Part shown: positions 48,619 to 56,802 of the stretch, in pieces | Position numbering within the stretch: position 1 is the first letter of the stretch | How the letters are laid out: every line of letters starts with the position of its first letter | DNA from: Nocardia sp. | GTDB lineage: Bacteria; Actinomycetota; Actinomycetes; Mycobacteriales; Mycobacteriaceae | DNA length: 64,000 nucleotides | Assembly (NCBI RefSeq): GCF_025465275.1 | Contig: NZ_JAODNK010000001.1 | Location: forward strand, 1-64,000 | Reading direction: 5' to 3' | The notes under the pieces: model-generated | Databases searched by the model: none | What the model was told of the DNA's origin: nothing | Seen by the model: the letters and a program-made list of their open reading frames with translations, nothing else | Position numbers and translations under genes: made by a program

Positions 48619-49686
48619 TTGGACTTCACACGGGACGAGAGCCAAGATGCTGTCGCCGAGGTTGTTGTAAGTTTGCTAGAGCGCGAAAGCGCCCGTGATA
48701 TCGCACTGTGGCCGATCTTCGCCGGCAGTGGACTGCTTGCTGTTCCGCTACCGGAACGCTTCGGCGGTGACGAGATGGGTCTGCTCGAGGTTTCGGCCAT
48801 GCTGACCGAGCTCGCCACCGATGCGGTGCAGCTGCCGGCGCTGAGCACGCTGGCCTTCGGCGTACTGCCGCTGCTGGCGATCGGCGTTCCGGAAGCCGTG
48901 GCGGAGAAGGTATTTCCCGCCGTGGCCAATGGCGCCGTGCTCACCGCGGCACTGCACGAGACGGGTTCGCCCTTCGTGGTGAAGCCGGAGACCGTGGCCG
49001 TGGCCGACGGAACGACGGTGCGGATCACCGGCCAGAAGGTGGCGGTGCCGTATGCCGACACCGCTCGCTGGATTCTGGTGCCCACCAATGCCGGTATCGC
49101 GCTGGTCGACAGTGATGCCCCGGGCATCACCCGGACCGCGAGCCCGACTTCCGATGGCGTGCCGGAGTTTTCGCTGCGCCTCGACGAGGTGCAGATCCCG
49201 GCCGAGCAGCTGCTGCCCGGCGGTATCGCCGAACTGCACCGCTTTGCGCTGGCCGGTATCGGCTCGGTCGCCGATGGCCTGCTGAAGGGTGTCATCACCC
49301 TGACCGCGGAGCATCTGCGCACCCGCCACCAGTTCGGCCGCCCACTGGCCGAATTCCAGGCTGTCGCACAGCAGATCGCCGATGTCTACGTGGTCTCGCG
49401 CACCCTGCACGCGGCCGCCGCGTCCGCCAATTGGGCGCTGGCGCAGGAGACCGACAGCGCTGAGCACCGCGAGCGTACGGACGACGATCTGGATGTGCTG
49501 GCCTACACGGTGGCCTCGGAACTACCCGCGGCCATGCAGAAGTGTCATCACCTGCACGGTGGTCTTGGTGTCGATATCACCCATCCGCTGCACCGCTACT
49601 ACTCACAGGCCAAGGACATCGCGCGCTGGCTGGGCGGCGAATCGTTCCGGCTGGACCGTTTGGGAGCCAGATGTTCATCGAACTGA
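48619..49686 (+). CDS. fadE28: Acyl-CoA dehydrogenase alpha subunit FadE28 (ChsE1)
   Basis: 355 aa. Forms an alpha2-beta2 heterotetramer with FadE29 that dehydrogenates the C3 side-chain steroid-CoA. The catalytic Glu position reads ALAGIGSVADG, so this is the non-catalytic, FAD/structure-contributing subunit, as in ChsE1. TTG 48619 preceded by GGGAG. Overlaps fadE29 by 16 bases. Confidence 0.92.
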   Translation: MDFTRDESQDAVAEVVVSLLERESARDIALWPIFAGSGLLAVPLPERFGGDEMGLLEVSAMLTELATDAVQLPALSTLAFGVLPLLAIGVPEAVAEKVFPAVANGAVLTAALHETGSPFVVKPETVAVADGTTVRITGQKVAVPYADTARWILVPTNAGIALVDSDAPGITRTASPTSDGVPEFSLRLDEVQIPAEQLLPGGIAELHRFALAGIGSVADGLLKGVITLTAEHLRTRHQFGRPLAEFQAVAQQIADVYVVSRTLHAAAASANWALAQETDSAEHRERTDDDLDVLAYTVASELPAAMQKCHHLHGGLGVDITHPLHRYYSQAKDIARWLGGESFRLDRLGARCSSN

Positions 49687-50840
49687 CCGCCGAGCAGCGG
49701 CAGCTGCGGGACGAATTGCGTTCGTACTTCTCCACTCTCGTCACTCCCGCGGAGGAGGCCGAGATGCTGGTGAACCGGCACGGCGACGCCTACCGCACGG
49801 TGGTGAAGCGGATGGGCGCCGACGGCAAGCTGGGCGTCGGCTGGCCGAAGGAGTACGGCGGGCAGGGTTTCGGGCCGCTGGAACAGCAGATCTTCTACAA
49901 CGAGGCGGTGCGCGCCGATGTGCCCGTCCCACTGGTGACGCTGCTGACCGTCGGCCCGGCGCTGCAGTCGTACGGTTCCGAGGAGCAGAAGCAGAAGTTC
50001 CTGCCCGGAATCCTCACCGGCGACGTGCATTTCGCCATCGGCTACTCCGAGGCGGATGCGGGCACCGATCTGGCGGCCCTGCGCACCAGCGCGGTGAAGG
50101 ATGCCAATGGCGACTGGATCGTCAACGGGCAGAAGATCTTCACCACCGGAGCGCACGAAGCGGACTTCATCTGGCTGGCCGTCCGCACCGGGACGGTGGA
50201 GTCGCGGCACCGCGGCATCACGATTCTGATCGTGGACACCACGGATCCGGGCTACTCCTGGACGCCGATCATCACCGCCGACGGCGCGCACCACACCAAT
50301 GCCACCTACTTCGACAATGTGCGCGTCCCCGCGAACATGATCGTCGGCGTGGAAAACGGTGGCTGGAAGCTCATTACGACCCAGCTCAATCACGAGCGGG
50401 TGGGTCTGGGCCCGTCCGGCAAGATCGAACAGCTCTACGAGCGGACGCGCGAATGGGCGCAGAAGCAGGGCGCGCTGGGCGAATCCGAGGTGCGGCGTTC
50501 GCTGGGCCGCCTGCACGCCATGGTGCGGCTCAATGAGCTGCTGAACTGGCAGGTGGCCTCCAATATGGAGCGCCCGGACGCCGATCCGGCCGATGTGATC
50601 GCCGATGCCTCGGCCACCAAGGTGTACTCCACCGAGGCGCTGCAGGAGGCCGGCCGCCTGGCCGAGGAGATCGTGGGCCGCTACGGCGATCCCGCCGATC
50701 CGGCCACCGCCGAACTGCTGGTCTGGCTGGACCGGCGCACCAAGCAGAACCTGGTGGTCACCTTCGGCGGCGGCGTCAACGAGATCATGCGCGAACTGAT
50801 CGCCCAAATGGGTCTGCGGTTGCCCCGCGTCCCCCGGTAG
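49671..50840 (+). CDS. fadE29: Acyl-CoA dehydrogenase beta subunit FadE29 (ChsE2)
   Basis: 389 aa, catalytic partner of FadE28. Glu242 in LNHERVGLG corresponds to the catalytic base of ChsE2. Other motifs are YSEADAGTDLAAL and TFGGGVNEIMREL. The C-terminus QMGLRLPRVPR is echoed twice by downstream tandem copies. ATG 49671 lies inside the fadE28 end. Confidence 0.95.
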   Translation: MFIELTAEQRQLRDELRSYFSTLVTPAEEAEMLVNRHGDAYRTVVKRMGADGKLGVGWPKEYGGQGFGPLEQQIFYNEAVRADVPVPLVTLLTVGPALQSYGSEEQKQKFLPGILTGDVHFAIGYSEADAGTDLAALRTSAVKDANGDWIVNGQKIFTTGAHEADFIWLAVRTGTVESRHRGITILIVDTTDPGYSWTPIITADGAHHTNATYFDNVRVPANMIVGVENGGWKLITTQLNHERVGLGPSGKIEQLYERTREWAQKQGALGESEVRRSLGRLHAMVRLNELLNWQVASNMERPDADPADVIADASATKVYSTEALQEAGRLAEEIVGRYGDPADPATAELLVWLDRRTKQNLVVTFGGGVNEIMRELIAQMGLRLPRVPR

Positions 50841-51031
50841 GAGGTCACCGTGACGAAAACATTGCGACGGCAACGAGATCATGCGGCTGAGTCCGTGGCT
50901 CAAATGGGTCTGCGGCTACCCCGCGTCCCTCGGTAGGAGGTCACCGTGACGAAAACATCGCGACGGCAACGAGATCATGCGGCTGAGTCCGTGGCTCAAA
51001 TGGGTCTGCGGTTGCCCCGCGTCCCGCGCTA
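50805..51031 (+). repeat. 96-bp tandem duplication of the fadE29 3' end
   Basis: Full units start at 50805 and 50901, with a third, partial unit from 50997. Each contains CAAATGGGTCTGCGG, the terminal codons, TAG, AGGAGG and a new GTG. The period of 96 bp is a multiple of three. Differences between units are few and mostly synonymous. Confidence 0.92.
50850..50936 (+). CDS. Small tandem ORF 1 (28 aa)
   Basis: GTG 50850 with AGGAGG at 50839-50844, nine bases after the fadE29 stop. Starts MTKTLRRQRDHAAESVA and ends with QMGLRLPRVPR, the same last 11 residues as FadE29. Basic, no known fold. May be translated or may be a by-product of duplication. Confidence 0.45.
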   Translation: MTKTLRRQRDHAAESVAQMGLRLPRVPR

Positions 51032-51032
51032 G
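50946..51032 (+). CDS. Small tandem ORF 2 (28 aa)
   Basis: Identical layout to the ORF at 50850: AGGAGG at 50935-50940, GTG 50946, 28 residues ending QMGLRLPRVPR, TAG. Differs from ORF 1 by Leu5 to Ser and by synonymous changes in Leu, Pro and Arg codons. Ends 16 bases before chsH2. Confidence 0.45.
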   Translation: MTKTSRRQRDHAAESVAQMGLRLPRVPR

Positions 51033-51048
51033 ACAAAGGAATTCGACA

Positions 51049-51999
51049 GTGACGCAAAGCTTCACGGCCGACGAGATCCGCGCGGCCGCCGAGAAGATCA
51101 AGGAAGCGGGGGAGTCGTCCCCGCGCCTGGCCCGCGATCCGGTCAACCAGGCCATGATCAACAACTGGGTCGAGGGGATCGGGGACACCAACCCGATCTA
51201 CGTCGACGAGGCCGCGGCGCTGGCCGCCGGACATCCCGGCATTGTCGCACCGCCCGCCATGGCGCAGGTGTGGACCATGCTGGGGCTCACCGGGGCTCGC
51301 CCCGACGACGATCCCATGACAATCACCAACGAGCTGCTGGATGCCGCCGGGTACACCTCGGTTGTGGCCACCAATTGCGATCAGATCTACCACCGGTACC
51401 TGGAGGTCGGCGAGCACGTCAATGTGCGCAGTGCGCTGGAATCGATTGCCGGGCCGAAGCGTACGGGCTTGGGCGACGGCTGGTTCATCACCTACCGCAC
51501 GAATTGGTATGTCGGCGACGAGCTCGTCACCGAAATGCTGTTCCGCCTACTGAAGTTCGTGCCGGGCACCGGTGCGGCCCCAAAGCCGGACATGGATGCG
51601 CAGCTCGCCAAGCGGGTGCGGCCGATGATCTCGCACGATACCGAATTCTTCTGGGACGGAACGAAGCTCGGCGAGTTGCGCATCCAGCAGCGGCCCGACG
51701 GCACGCTGCAGCATCCGCCGGTTCCGGCCCTGTGGCAGGACAAGGCGAAGCAGACCGACTATGTCGTGGCCTCCGGGCGCGGCACGGTCTTCAGTTTTGT
51801 GGTGCACCATGCCCCCAAGGTGCCGGGCCGGACGCTGCCTTTCGTGGTGGCGCTGGTCGAGCTGGAGGAGGGTGTGCGCATGCTCGGTGAGCTGCGCGGC
51901 ATCGAACCGGCCGACGTTGTCATCGGCACGCCGGTCGAGGTCGGCTTCGAGGCCGTCGACGACGACAACACCGTGCCCTACTGGAAGGCAGTGCGATGA
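51049..51999 (+). CDS. chsH2: Steroid enoyl-CoA hydratase subunit ChsH2 (MaoC-DUF35)
   Basis: 316 aa. N-terminal MaoC-like hot-dog domain (residues ~1-180: MINNWVEGIGDTNPIYVDE, GIVAPPAMAQVW) and C-terminal DUF35 OB-fold (about 195-316) that docks Ltp2. With ChsH1 hydrates the C3 side chain. GTG 51049 with AAAGGA upstream. An upstream in-frame extension into the repeat is rejected. Confidence 0.94.
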   Translation: MTQSFTADEIRAAAEKIKEAGESSPRLARDPVNQAMINNWVEGIGDTNPIYVDEAAALAAGHPGIVAPPAMAQVWTMLGLTGARPDDDPMTITNELLDAAGYTSVVATNCDQIYHRYLEVGEHVNVRSALESIAGPKRTGLGDGWFITYRTNWYVGDELVTEMLFRLLKFVPGTGAAPKPDMDAQLAKRVRPMISHDTEFFWDGTKLGELRIQQRPDGTLQHPPVPALWQDKAKQTDYVVASGRGTVFSFVVHHAPKVPGRTLPFVVALVELEEGVRMLGELRGIEPADVVIGTPVEVGFEAVDDDNTVPYWKAVR

Positions 52000-52406
52000 C
52001 CGACACCGTGGACGTGCAGGTCGGAACTGTCCTGCCGGAGTTGGTGATTCACGCCGATACCACCTTCGTGGTGAGTTCGGCGCTGGCCACCCGCGACTTC
52101 CAGGACGTGCACCACGATCCGGCCAAGGCGGTGGAGCGCGGGTCGAAGACCATCTTCGTCAATATCCTCACCGACACCGGTCTGGTGCAGCGCTTCGTCA
52201 CCGATTGGGCGGGACCGGGAGCACGGGTGAAGTCGATTTCGCTGCGTCTCGGGGTGCCGCTGTACGCCGGTGACACCCTCACCCTCTCCGGCACGGTGTC
52301 CGCCATCGCGGGTCCCGACATCTCCATCGATGTGGTCGGCGCCGACAGTCTCGGCAACCACATCACGGCGAAAGCCGTTCTCTCGCTACAGGAGCCGCGC
52401 GCATGA
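51996..52406 (+). CDS. chsH1: Steroid enoyl-CoA hydratase subunit ChsH1 (MaoC)
   Basis: 136 aa hot-dog domain carrying the hydratase motif RDFQDVHHDPAKA with catalytic Asp/His; ChsH2 lacks an equivalent motif. ATG overlaps the chsH2 stop and its own stop overlaps ltp2, so all three are coupled. Confidence 0.95.
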   Translation: MTDTVDVQVGTVLPELVIHADTTFVVSSALATRDFQDVHHDPAKAVERGSKTIFVNILTDTGLVQRFVTDWAGPGARVKSISLRLGVPLYAGDTLTLSGTVSAIAGPDISIDVVGADSLGNHITAKAVLSLQEPRA

Positions 52407-53575
52407 GTGGATTGAGCCGCCACGCAGCTATTGTGGGCATCGGCGCCACCGACTTCTCCAAGGACTCCGGCCGCAGTGAGCTGCGCCTGGCCGCCGAGGC
52501 GGTCACCGCCGCGCTCGCCGACGCCGGACTCACGCCTGCCGATGTGGACGGGCTGACAACCTTCACCATGGACACCAACACCCAGGCCGCCGTGGCCCGG
52601 GCCGCCGGTATTCCGAGCCTGAAGTTCTTCAGCAATATCCCGTTCGGCGGCGGCGCCGCGGCGGCCACCGTGCAGCAGGCCGCTATGGCGGTCGCCACCG
52701 GTGTCGCGGATGTTGTTGTCGCGTACCGCGCTTTCAACGAGCGGTCCGGTCATCGCTTCGGTCAGTTCTCCACGCAGCTGGCCGGCAATGCCACCTCCTC
52801 GGGTGTGGACAATGCGTTCTCCTACACCCACGGCCTCGGTACTCCCGCGGCCCAGGTGGCCATGGTGGCGCGCCGCTATATGCACGTATACGGCGCTACC
52901 AGTGCGGATTTCGGCACTATCGCGGTGACCGACCGTAAGCATGCCGCGGTGAATCCGAACGCCCATTTCTTCGGCAAGCCGATCACGCTGGAGGAGCACC
53001 AGGCCTCCCGCTGGATCGCCGAGCCGCTGCACCTGCTGGACTGCTGCCAGGAGACCGACGGCGGCGTGGCCATTGTGGTCACCAGTGCCGAGCGGGCCAG
53101 GGATCTGCCGCAGAAGGCGGCCGTAATCGCCGGTGCGGCACAGGGTTCCGGTGCGGACCAGTACGTCATGACCAGCTACTACCGCGACGGTATGACCGGT
53201 CTGCCGGAGATGGGCCTGGTCGGCGATCAGCTCTGGGCGCAGAGCGGTTTGCGACCGGAGGATATGCAGGCCGCGATTCTCTACGACCACTTCACCCCGT
53301 TTGTGCTCATGCAGCTCGAAGAGCTGGGCTTCTGTGGTCGCGGCGAGGCCAAGGACTTCATCAAGGACGGCGCGCTCGAGCTCGGTGGCCGGCTGCCGCT
53401 CAACACGCACGGCGGCCAGCTGGGTGAGGCGTACATCCACGGCATGAACGGCATTGCCGAGGGCGTGCGCCAGATTCGCGGCACGTCGGTCAATCAGGTC
53501 GACGGGTTGCGCAATATCGTCGTCACCGCCGGTACCGGCGTCCCCACTTCGGGACTGGTCCTCACCGGCAACTGA
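52403..53575 (+). CDS. ltp2: Thiolase-fold steroid side-chain aldolase Ltp2
   Basis: 390 aa, SCP2/thiolase-like. In the family, Ltp2 bound to the ChsH2 DUF35 domain splits the 17-hydroxy side-chain CoA to androstenedione and propionyl-CoA. Motifs are FGGGAAAATVQQAAMAV, AILYDHFTPFVLMQLEELGF and LPLNTHGGQLGEAYIHGMNG. Last gene of the operon, followed by a terminator. Confidence 0.95.
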   Translation: MSGLSRHAAIVGIGATDFSKDSGRSELRLAAEAVTAALADAGLTPADVDGLTTFTMDTNTQAAVARAAGIPSLKFFSNIPFGGGAAAATVQQAAMAVATGVADVVVAYRAFNERSGHRFGQFSTQLAGNATSSGVDNAFSYTHGLGTPAAQVAMVARRYMHVYGATSADFGTIAVTDRKHAAVNPNAHFFGKPITLEEHQASRWIAEPLHLLDCCQETDGGVAIVVTSAERARDLPQKAAVIAGAAQGSGADQYVMTSYYRDGMTGLPEMGLVGDQLWAQSGLRPEDMQAAILYDHFTPFVLMQLEELGFCGRGEAKDFIKDGALELGGRLPLNTHGGQLGEAYIHGMNGIAEGVRQIRGTSVNQVDGLRNIVVTAGTGVPTSGLVLTGN

Positions 53576-53595
53576 ACCACCCTCGCTATAACGAA

Positions 53596-53628
53596 AATGC
53601 CTGAGCGAACTCGTTTCGCTCAGGCATT
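53596..53628. terminator. Bidirectional terminator after ltp2
   Basis: 14-bp perfect stem (53596-53609, 53615-53628), 5-nt loop. A-rich before and T at the end of the stem. Shared with the convergent DUF5808 gene. Confidence 0.85.
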
Positions 53629-53650
53629 CGTCGAGGCGAGCACCGCGTGT

Positions 53651-53857
53651 CTATTCGCGATGGAACAGCCGGTAGAGATTGAAGTCGTAGCCCCAGCCGT
53701 AGGTCTTGGGAGTCAGGAACTTCGGCTCGTCCGGATTCCACCACCGCGCCTTGGCCTTCTCCACTGTCGGCCGTCGCCAATCGTAGGGAACGCCCAGGAA
53801 CCGCCCCTGCGGTTCCGGCGGCGTCGCTTTGTCGTCTGTGTGCTCCGGTCCGGTCAT
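53651..53857 (-). CDS. DUF5808-type small protein
   Basis: 68 aa, Pro/Trp/Tyr-rich: FLGVPYDWRRPTVEKAKARW and FLTPKTYGWGYDFNLYRL. Matches the small actinobacterial DUF5808 family. No known function. Divergent from the TetR gene, 71 bases apart. Confidence 0.75.
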   Translation of the reverse strand: MTGPEHTDDKATPPEPQGRFLGVPYDWRRPTVEKAKARWWNPDEPKFLTPKTYGWGYDFNLYRLFHRE

Positions 53858-53906
53858 AAGCCCAGGCTACGACGGTTCGGAGGGTTGGGGGTTGCGCCGC
53901 GCGAAA

Positions 53907-53928
53907 GAGTGAGTGTACGGTCACTCAC
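53907..53928. promoter_or_regulatory. TetR operator site 1
   Basis: GTGAGTG (53909-53915) and CACTCAC (53922-53928) flank 6 bases, directly abutting the TetR ATG. Shares GTCACTCAC with site 2 at 54533. Suggests autorepression. Confidence 0.65.
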
Positions 53929-54492
53929 ATGGCAAAGCGCGGAGTTACCCTCTCCACCTCGGACGTACGGCGGGAAGCAGTTCTCGATGCGGCCATCGTG
54001 GAGTTCGCGCGGACCGGGTATCACGGAACGCCGATCAATACGGTGGCCACGGCCGCCGGGATTTCGACGGCCTACGTCTTCAAGCTGTTTCCGAGCAAGG
54101 TGGAGTTGTTCGTCGCCGCGCTGGATCGGTGCTTCGAATTGGTGGAGCAGTCGCTGGCCACCGGGGCCGCCCGGGCTGCCGGGGGAGACCCGGAGGTCAT
54201 CCTGTACGAAATGGGCGGCGCCTACGCCGAACTCATTTCGGACAAGAGTCTGCTCATGCTGCAGGTGCATGCGCAGTCCGCCACCGATATCCCGGATATT
54301 GCCGAGGCGCTGCGGCGCGGGCTGGCCCGGGTGACGGACTACGCCAAGGTGCGGTCCGGCGCATCCGATGAGTCGGTGCAGCGGTTCATAGCCGTCGGGC
54401 AGCTGTGCCACCTGATCACCACGCTCGGGATCGATGGGCACGAGGGTGGATGGGCTGCGATCCTCGCCGCCGGCATTCGGCATCCGGCCTGA
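53929..54492 (+). CDS. TetR-family regulator
   Basis: 187 aa. HTH in residues ~15-60 (VLDAAIVEFARTGYHGTPINTVATAAGISTAYVFKLFPSK), ligand domain of ~120 residues. Upstream of an oxidoreductase that carries the same operator sequence. Effector unknown. Confidence 0.92.
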   Translation: MAKRGVTLSTSDVRREAVLDAAIVEFARTGYHGTPINTVATAAGISTAYVFKLFPSKVELFVAALDRCFELVEQSLATGAARAAGGDPEVILYEMGGAYAELISDKSLLMLQVHAQSATDIPDIAEALRRGLARVTDYAKVRSGASDESVQRFIAVGQLCHLITTLGIDGHEGGWAAILAAGIRHPA

Positions 54493-54499
54493 TTTTCTG

Positions 54500-54520
54500 A
54501 GCCCTCTGACCGGGGCTTTT
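54500..54520 (+). terminator. Rho-independent terminator after tetR
   Basis: AGCCCT/GGGGCT stem followed by TTTTT, 8 bases past the stop. Confidence 0.75.
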
Positions 54521-54532
54521 TATTTGACCAAC

Positions 54533-54554
54533 GGGTGACTGACTAGTCACTCAC
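54533..54554. promoter_or_regulatory. TetR operator site 2
   Basis: GGGTGACTGACTAGTCACTC and on, an inverted repeat matching site 1 at about 15 of 22 positions. A -35-like TTGACC (54524-54529) lies just upstream, so binding would block the oxidoreductase promoter. Confidence 0.65.
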
Positions 54555-54574
54555 CGATTTGGAAGAAGAAGACC

Positions 54575-55606
54575 ATGTCGATCACCGCAGTAGAAATCGT
54601 TCTCCCAGGGACCGTCGAGCCGGACGAGCTGCTCACCACTCGGCGCGAGCTGCCGCCCCTGCGGGCCGGGCAGGCGCTGGTCCGGGTCGAGGCCAGCGGG
54701 GTCTCGTTCGCGGAGCAGCAGATGCGGCGCGGGAAGTACTACGACCAGCCCGCGTACCCGTTCGTGCCGGGCTACGACCTGGTGGGCACGGTCCTCGAGG
54801 TCGGGCCGGACGCTGATGCCGCACTTGTGGGCCGCCGGGTTGCCGCCCTGACCAAGGTCGGCGGCTGGGCCAGTCATGTGGTGCTGGAAGGTGCGGACCT
54901 GGTCGAGGTGCCTGCCGAGTTGGCCGCCGACGAGGCCGAGACCTTCGTGGTCAATGGCATCACCGCCTGGCAGATGCTGCACCGCTACGCGAAAGTTCGT
55001 GCGGGGCAGACCATTCTGGTGCACGGCGCGAACGGCGGGGTCGGATCGACACTGGTGCAGCTGGCGCTGGCGGCGGGGGTCCGGGTGATCGGTACGGCCT
55101 CGGCGCGCAATGCGGAGGCGGTGGCCGCGCTCGGTGCGGAACCCGTCGACTATCGCGGTGACGTTCCCGCACAGGTCCGGGCACTCGCCCCGGCCGGAGT
55201 AGATGCGGTTTTCGATCACGTCGGCGGCCCCGGCATTGTCGATTCCTTCCGCCTGCTGGCCCCCGGCGGCACCCTGGTCGCCTACGGCAGCGCCTCCACC
55301 AAGGACGAGGCCGGCAACTCCCGCCTCCCGGTGCTGCAACTCTTCGCCCGCCTGCTCCTCTGGAATGCCCTGCCCAACAACCGCCATGCCCACTTCTACA
55401 ACATCTGGACCGGCCTCCGCCGCCGCAACACCTTCCGCACCCGCCTGGCCGAAGACCTGACCGCCGTCTTCGCCCTCGCCACCCAAGGCGTCCTGCACCC
55501 CCAGATCGCAGCCCGCTTCCCCCTATCCCAAGCCGCCCAGGCCCTGACCCTCGCCGAATCCCGCACCGTCACCGGCAAAGTCGTCCTCGTCCCCGACGAG
55601 AACTGA
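54575..55606 (+). CDS. Medium-chain dehydrogenase/reductase (quinone oxidoreductase-like)
   Basis: 343 aa. GroES-like start with FVPGYDLVGTV and NADPH-binding GANGGVGSTLVQLA. No catalytic or structural zinc cysteines, so it is of the zeta-crystallin/QOR type. Likely induced when the TetR repressor binds an electrophile or quinone; inference. Codon third positions in the last third are almost all C. Confidence 0.9.
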   Translation: MSITAVEIVLPGTVEPDELLTTRRELPPLRAGQALVRVEASGVSFAEQQMRRGKYYDQPAYPFVPGYDLVGTVLEVGPDADAALVGRRVAALTKVGGWASHVVLEGADLVEVPAELAADEAETFVVNGITAWQMLHRYAKVRAGQTILVHGANGGVGSTLVQLALAAGVRVIGTASARNAEAVAALGAEPVDYRGDVPAQVRALAPAGVDAVFDHVGGPGIVDSFRLLAPGGTLVAYGSASTKDEAGNSRLPVLQLFARLLLWNALPNNRHAHFYNIWTGLRRRNTFRTRLAEDLTAVFALATQGVLHPQIAARFPLSQAAQALTLAESRTVTGKVVLVPDEN

Positions 55607-55654
55607 TGATTCGCGGCCAATGTGTTGTACTGCGCTGTGCCCGGCCTTAGCAGG

Positions 55655-56116
55655 TCAACGCAGATCATCGGGAAGTACGCAAAATGCCTTGTGCTCGGTG
55701 AGCGGCGTGAGCGCTCGGAAGTCACGTCGATCGAGGGTGAGGATCTCATCGGTTTCGTATTCGGCAGCCAGAGCGACGATTACCGCATCCGCGAGATCGA
55801 GGCGCAGGTCAGGGTACAGCCGACGGACCGCATTGGCCTGATCCAGCACATCGGGTGTCAAAGCCGCGATCTCGAAGTGTTCAGTGCGGGCTTGTGTGCT
55901 CAGGTCTTCGATCATCTCGATCGAAATCTTCCGCCCGAGCACCCGGCGAGCGACGTGGTCGATCTCGGCCAGCGCCAGCGGCGAAAGCACTACCAGTCCG
56001 GCATTGGCGAGGACCTGAAAAGCGCCGTCGCTGTCTGGTGACGATGTGTCGAAAGCGGCTATCAGCCCGGATGTATCGGCAATTACGATCCCTGGTCTTT
56101 CACCACCGATCGTCAT
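55655..56116 (-). CDS. PIN-domain ribonuclease toxin (VapC family)
   Basis: 153 aa. Acidic residues for metal binding are in VIADTSGLIAAFD, LAEIDH, LDLADAVIVALA and LTLDRRDF. Cleaves RNA in the family. The start overlaps the antitoxin stop by 4 bases (ATGA), the classical antitoxin-first order. Confidence 0.9.
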   Translation of the reverse strand: MTIGGERPGIVIADTSGLIAAFDTSSPDSDGAFQVLANAGLVVLSPLALAEIDHVARRVLGRKISIEMIEDLSTQARTEHFEIAALTPDVLDQANAVRRLYPDLRLDLADAVIVALAAEYETDEILTLDRRDFRALTPLTEHKAFCVLPDDLR

Positions 56117-56361
56117 GGGCGATCCGAATCGCCGCCGAAATCGTCGGCTAGATACTCGTCGACGCGCTCAGCCAAACCGGGGTCGCCGCTGGCGAAACGG
56201 CGCAGGCGCAACGGTTCGGACCTGCGCCGCACGCGCAGTGCGGCCAGGTGTATCGCATTACGGATGATCTCGGCCTCGCTGACATTGCTCCGCGCGGCGG
56301 CTTCCTTGATCGTGGCTAGATCGTCGGCATCGGCATAGACCATCGTTCGTTTCAAAGCCAT
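56113..56361 (-). CDS. Ribbon-helix-helix antitoxin (VapB-like)
   Basis: 82 aa. N-terminal RHH (KRTMVYADADDLATIKEAAARSNVSEAEIIRNAI) for DNA binding, C-terminal toxin-neutralising tail with the acidic end ERVDEYLADDFGGDSD. ATG 56361 is chosen; an upstream in-frame ATG at 56397 lacks conservation. Confidence 0.88.
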   Translation of the reverse strand: MALKRTMVYADADDLATIKEAAARSNVSEAEIIRNAIHLAALRVRRRSEPLRLRRFASGDPGLAERVDEYLADDFGGDSDRP

Positions 56362-56420
56362 GTGCGTATGGTGGCATATATGCCACCCGGGGGGCAAAGT
56401 ACAAGTTCACATGGTTCGAT

Positions 56421-56630
56421 TTAACGACGGGCGTTGCCCATGACCTCGGGATCGTCGATGTCGGGTCCTACGCCGATTCCGTATGGATCGTTGACGACCC
56501 GGTCGATCCGACGTCGGCGCTGCGCGACGAATTCTAGTGCCGCGTTGACCGTGTCCCTCTTGGTCCTCGTCCCGAGTTCCTTGGCTGCCAGCGCGAGCGC
56601 CTCGTCGTTCAGGTCGATCGTGGTCTTCAT
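56421..56630 (-). CDS. Solitary VapB-type antitoxin
   Basis: 69 aa: KTTIDLNDEALALAAKELGT, KRDTVNAALEFVAQRRRR, and an acidic C-terminus (GVGPDIDDPEVMGNARR), as in VapB antitoxins of the DUF2191 kind. No cognate PIN toxin follows; the next gene is a different antitoxin. ATG 56630 is used; the 60 in-frame residues before it look non-coding. Confidence 0.8.
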   Translation of the reverse strand: MKTTIDLNDEALALAAKELGTRTKRDTVNAALEFVAQRRRRIDRVVNDPYGIGVGPDIDDPEVMGNARR

Positions 56631-56802
56631 CGGTCTCCGACTGTTCTCCACCAATGCCGCTTGGCGAAGATTCGGCACAGTAGGCGCTGTGGATGGGACT
56701 GAGGCTGCGGAAAGCGATTCTGGCAGCGATGTCACACCTGGGAGAGCTACTCCGTCACTAAGGCAGAACGGTTTCGAACCTGCTGAAAGGAAACGGATTC
56801 CA

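Noticed and set aside
50977..51048. N-terminal extension of chsH2 into the repeat
   Set aside because: The frame is open, but the extension is repeat-derived; GTG 51049 has its own ribosome site and matches the family start.
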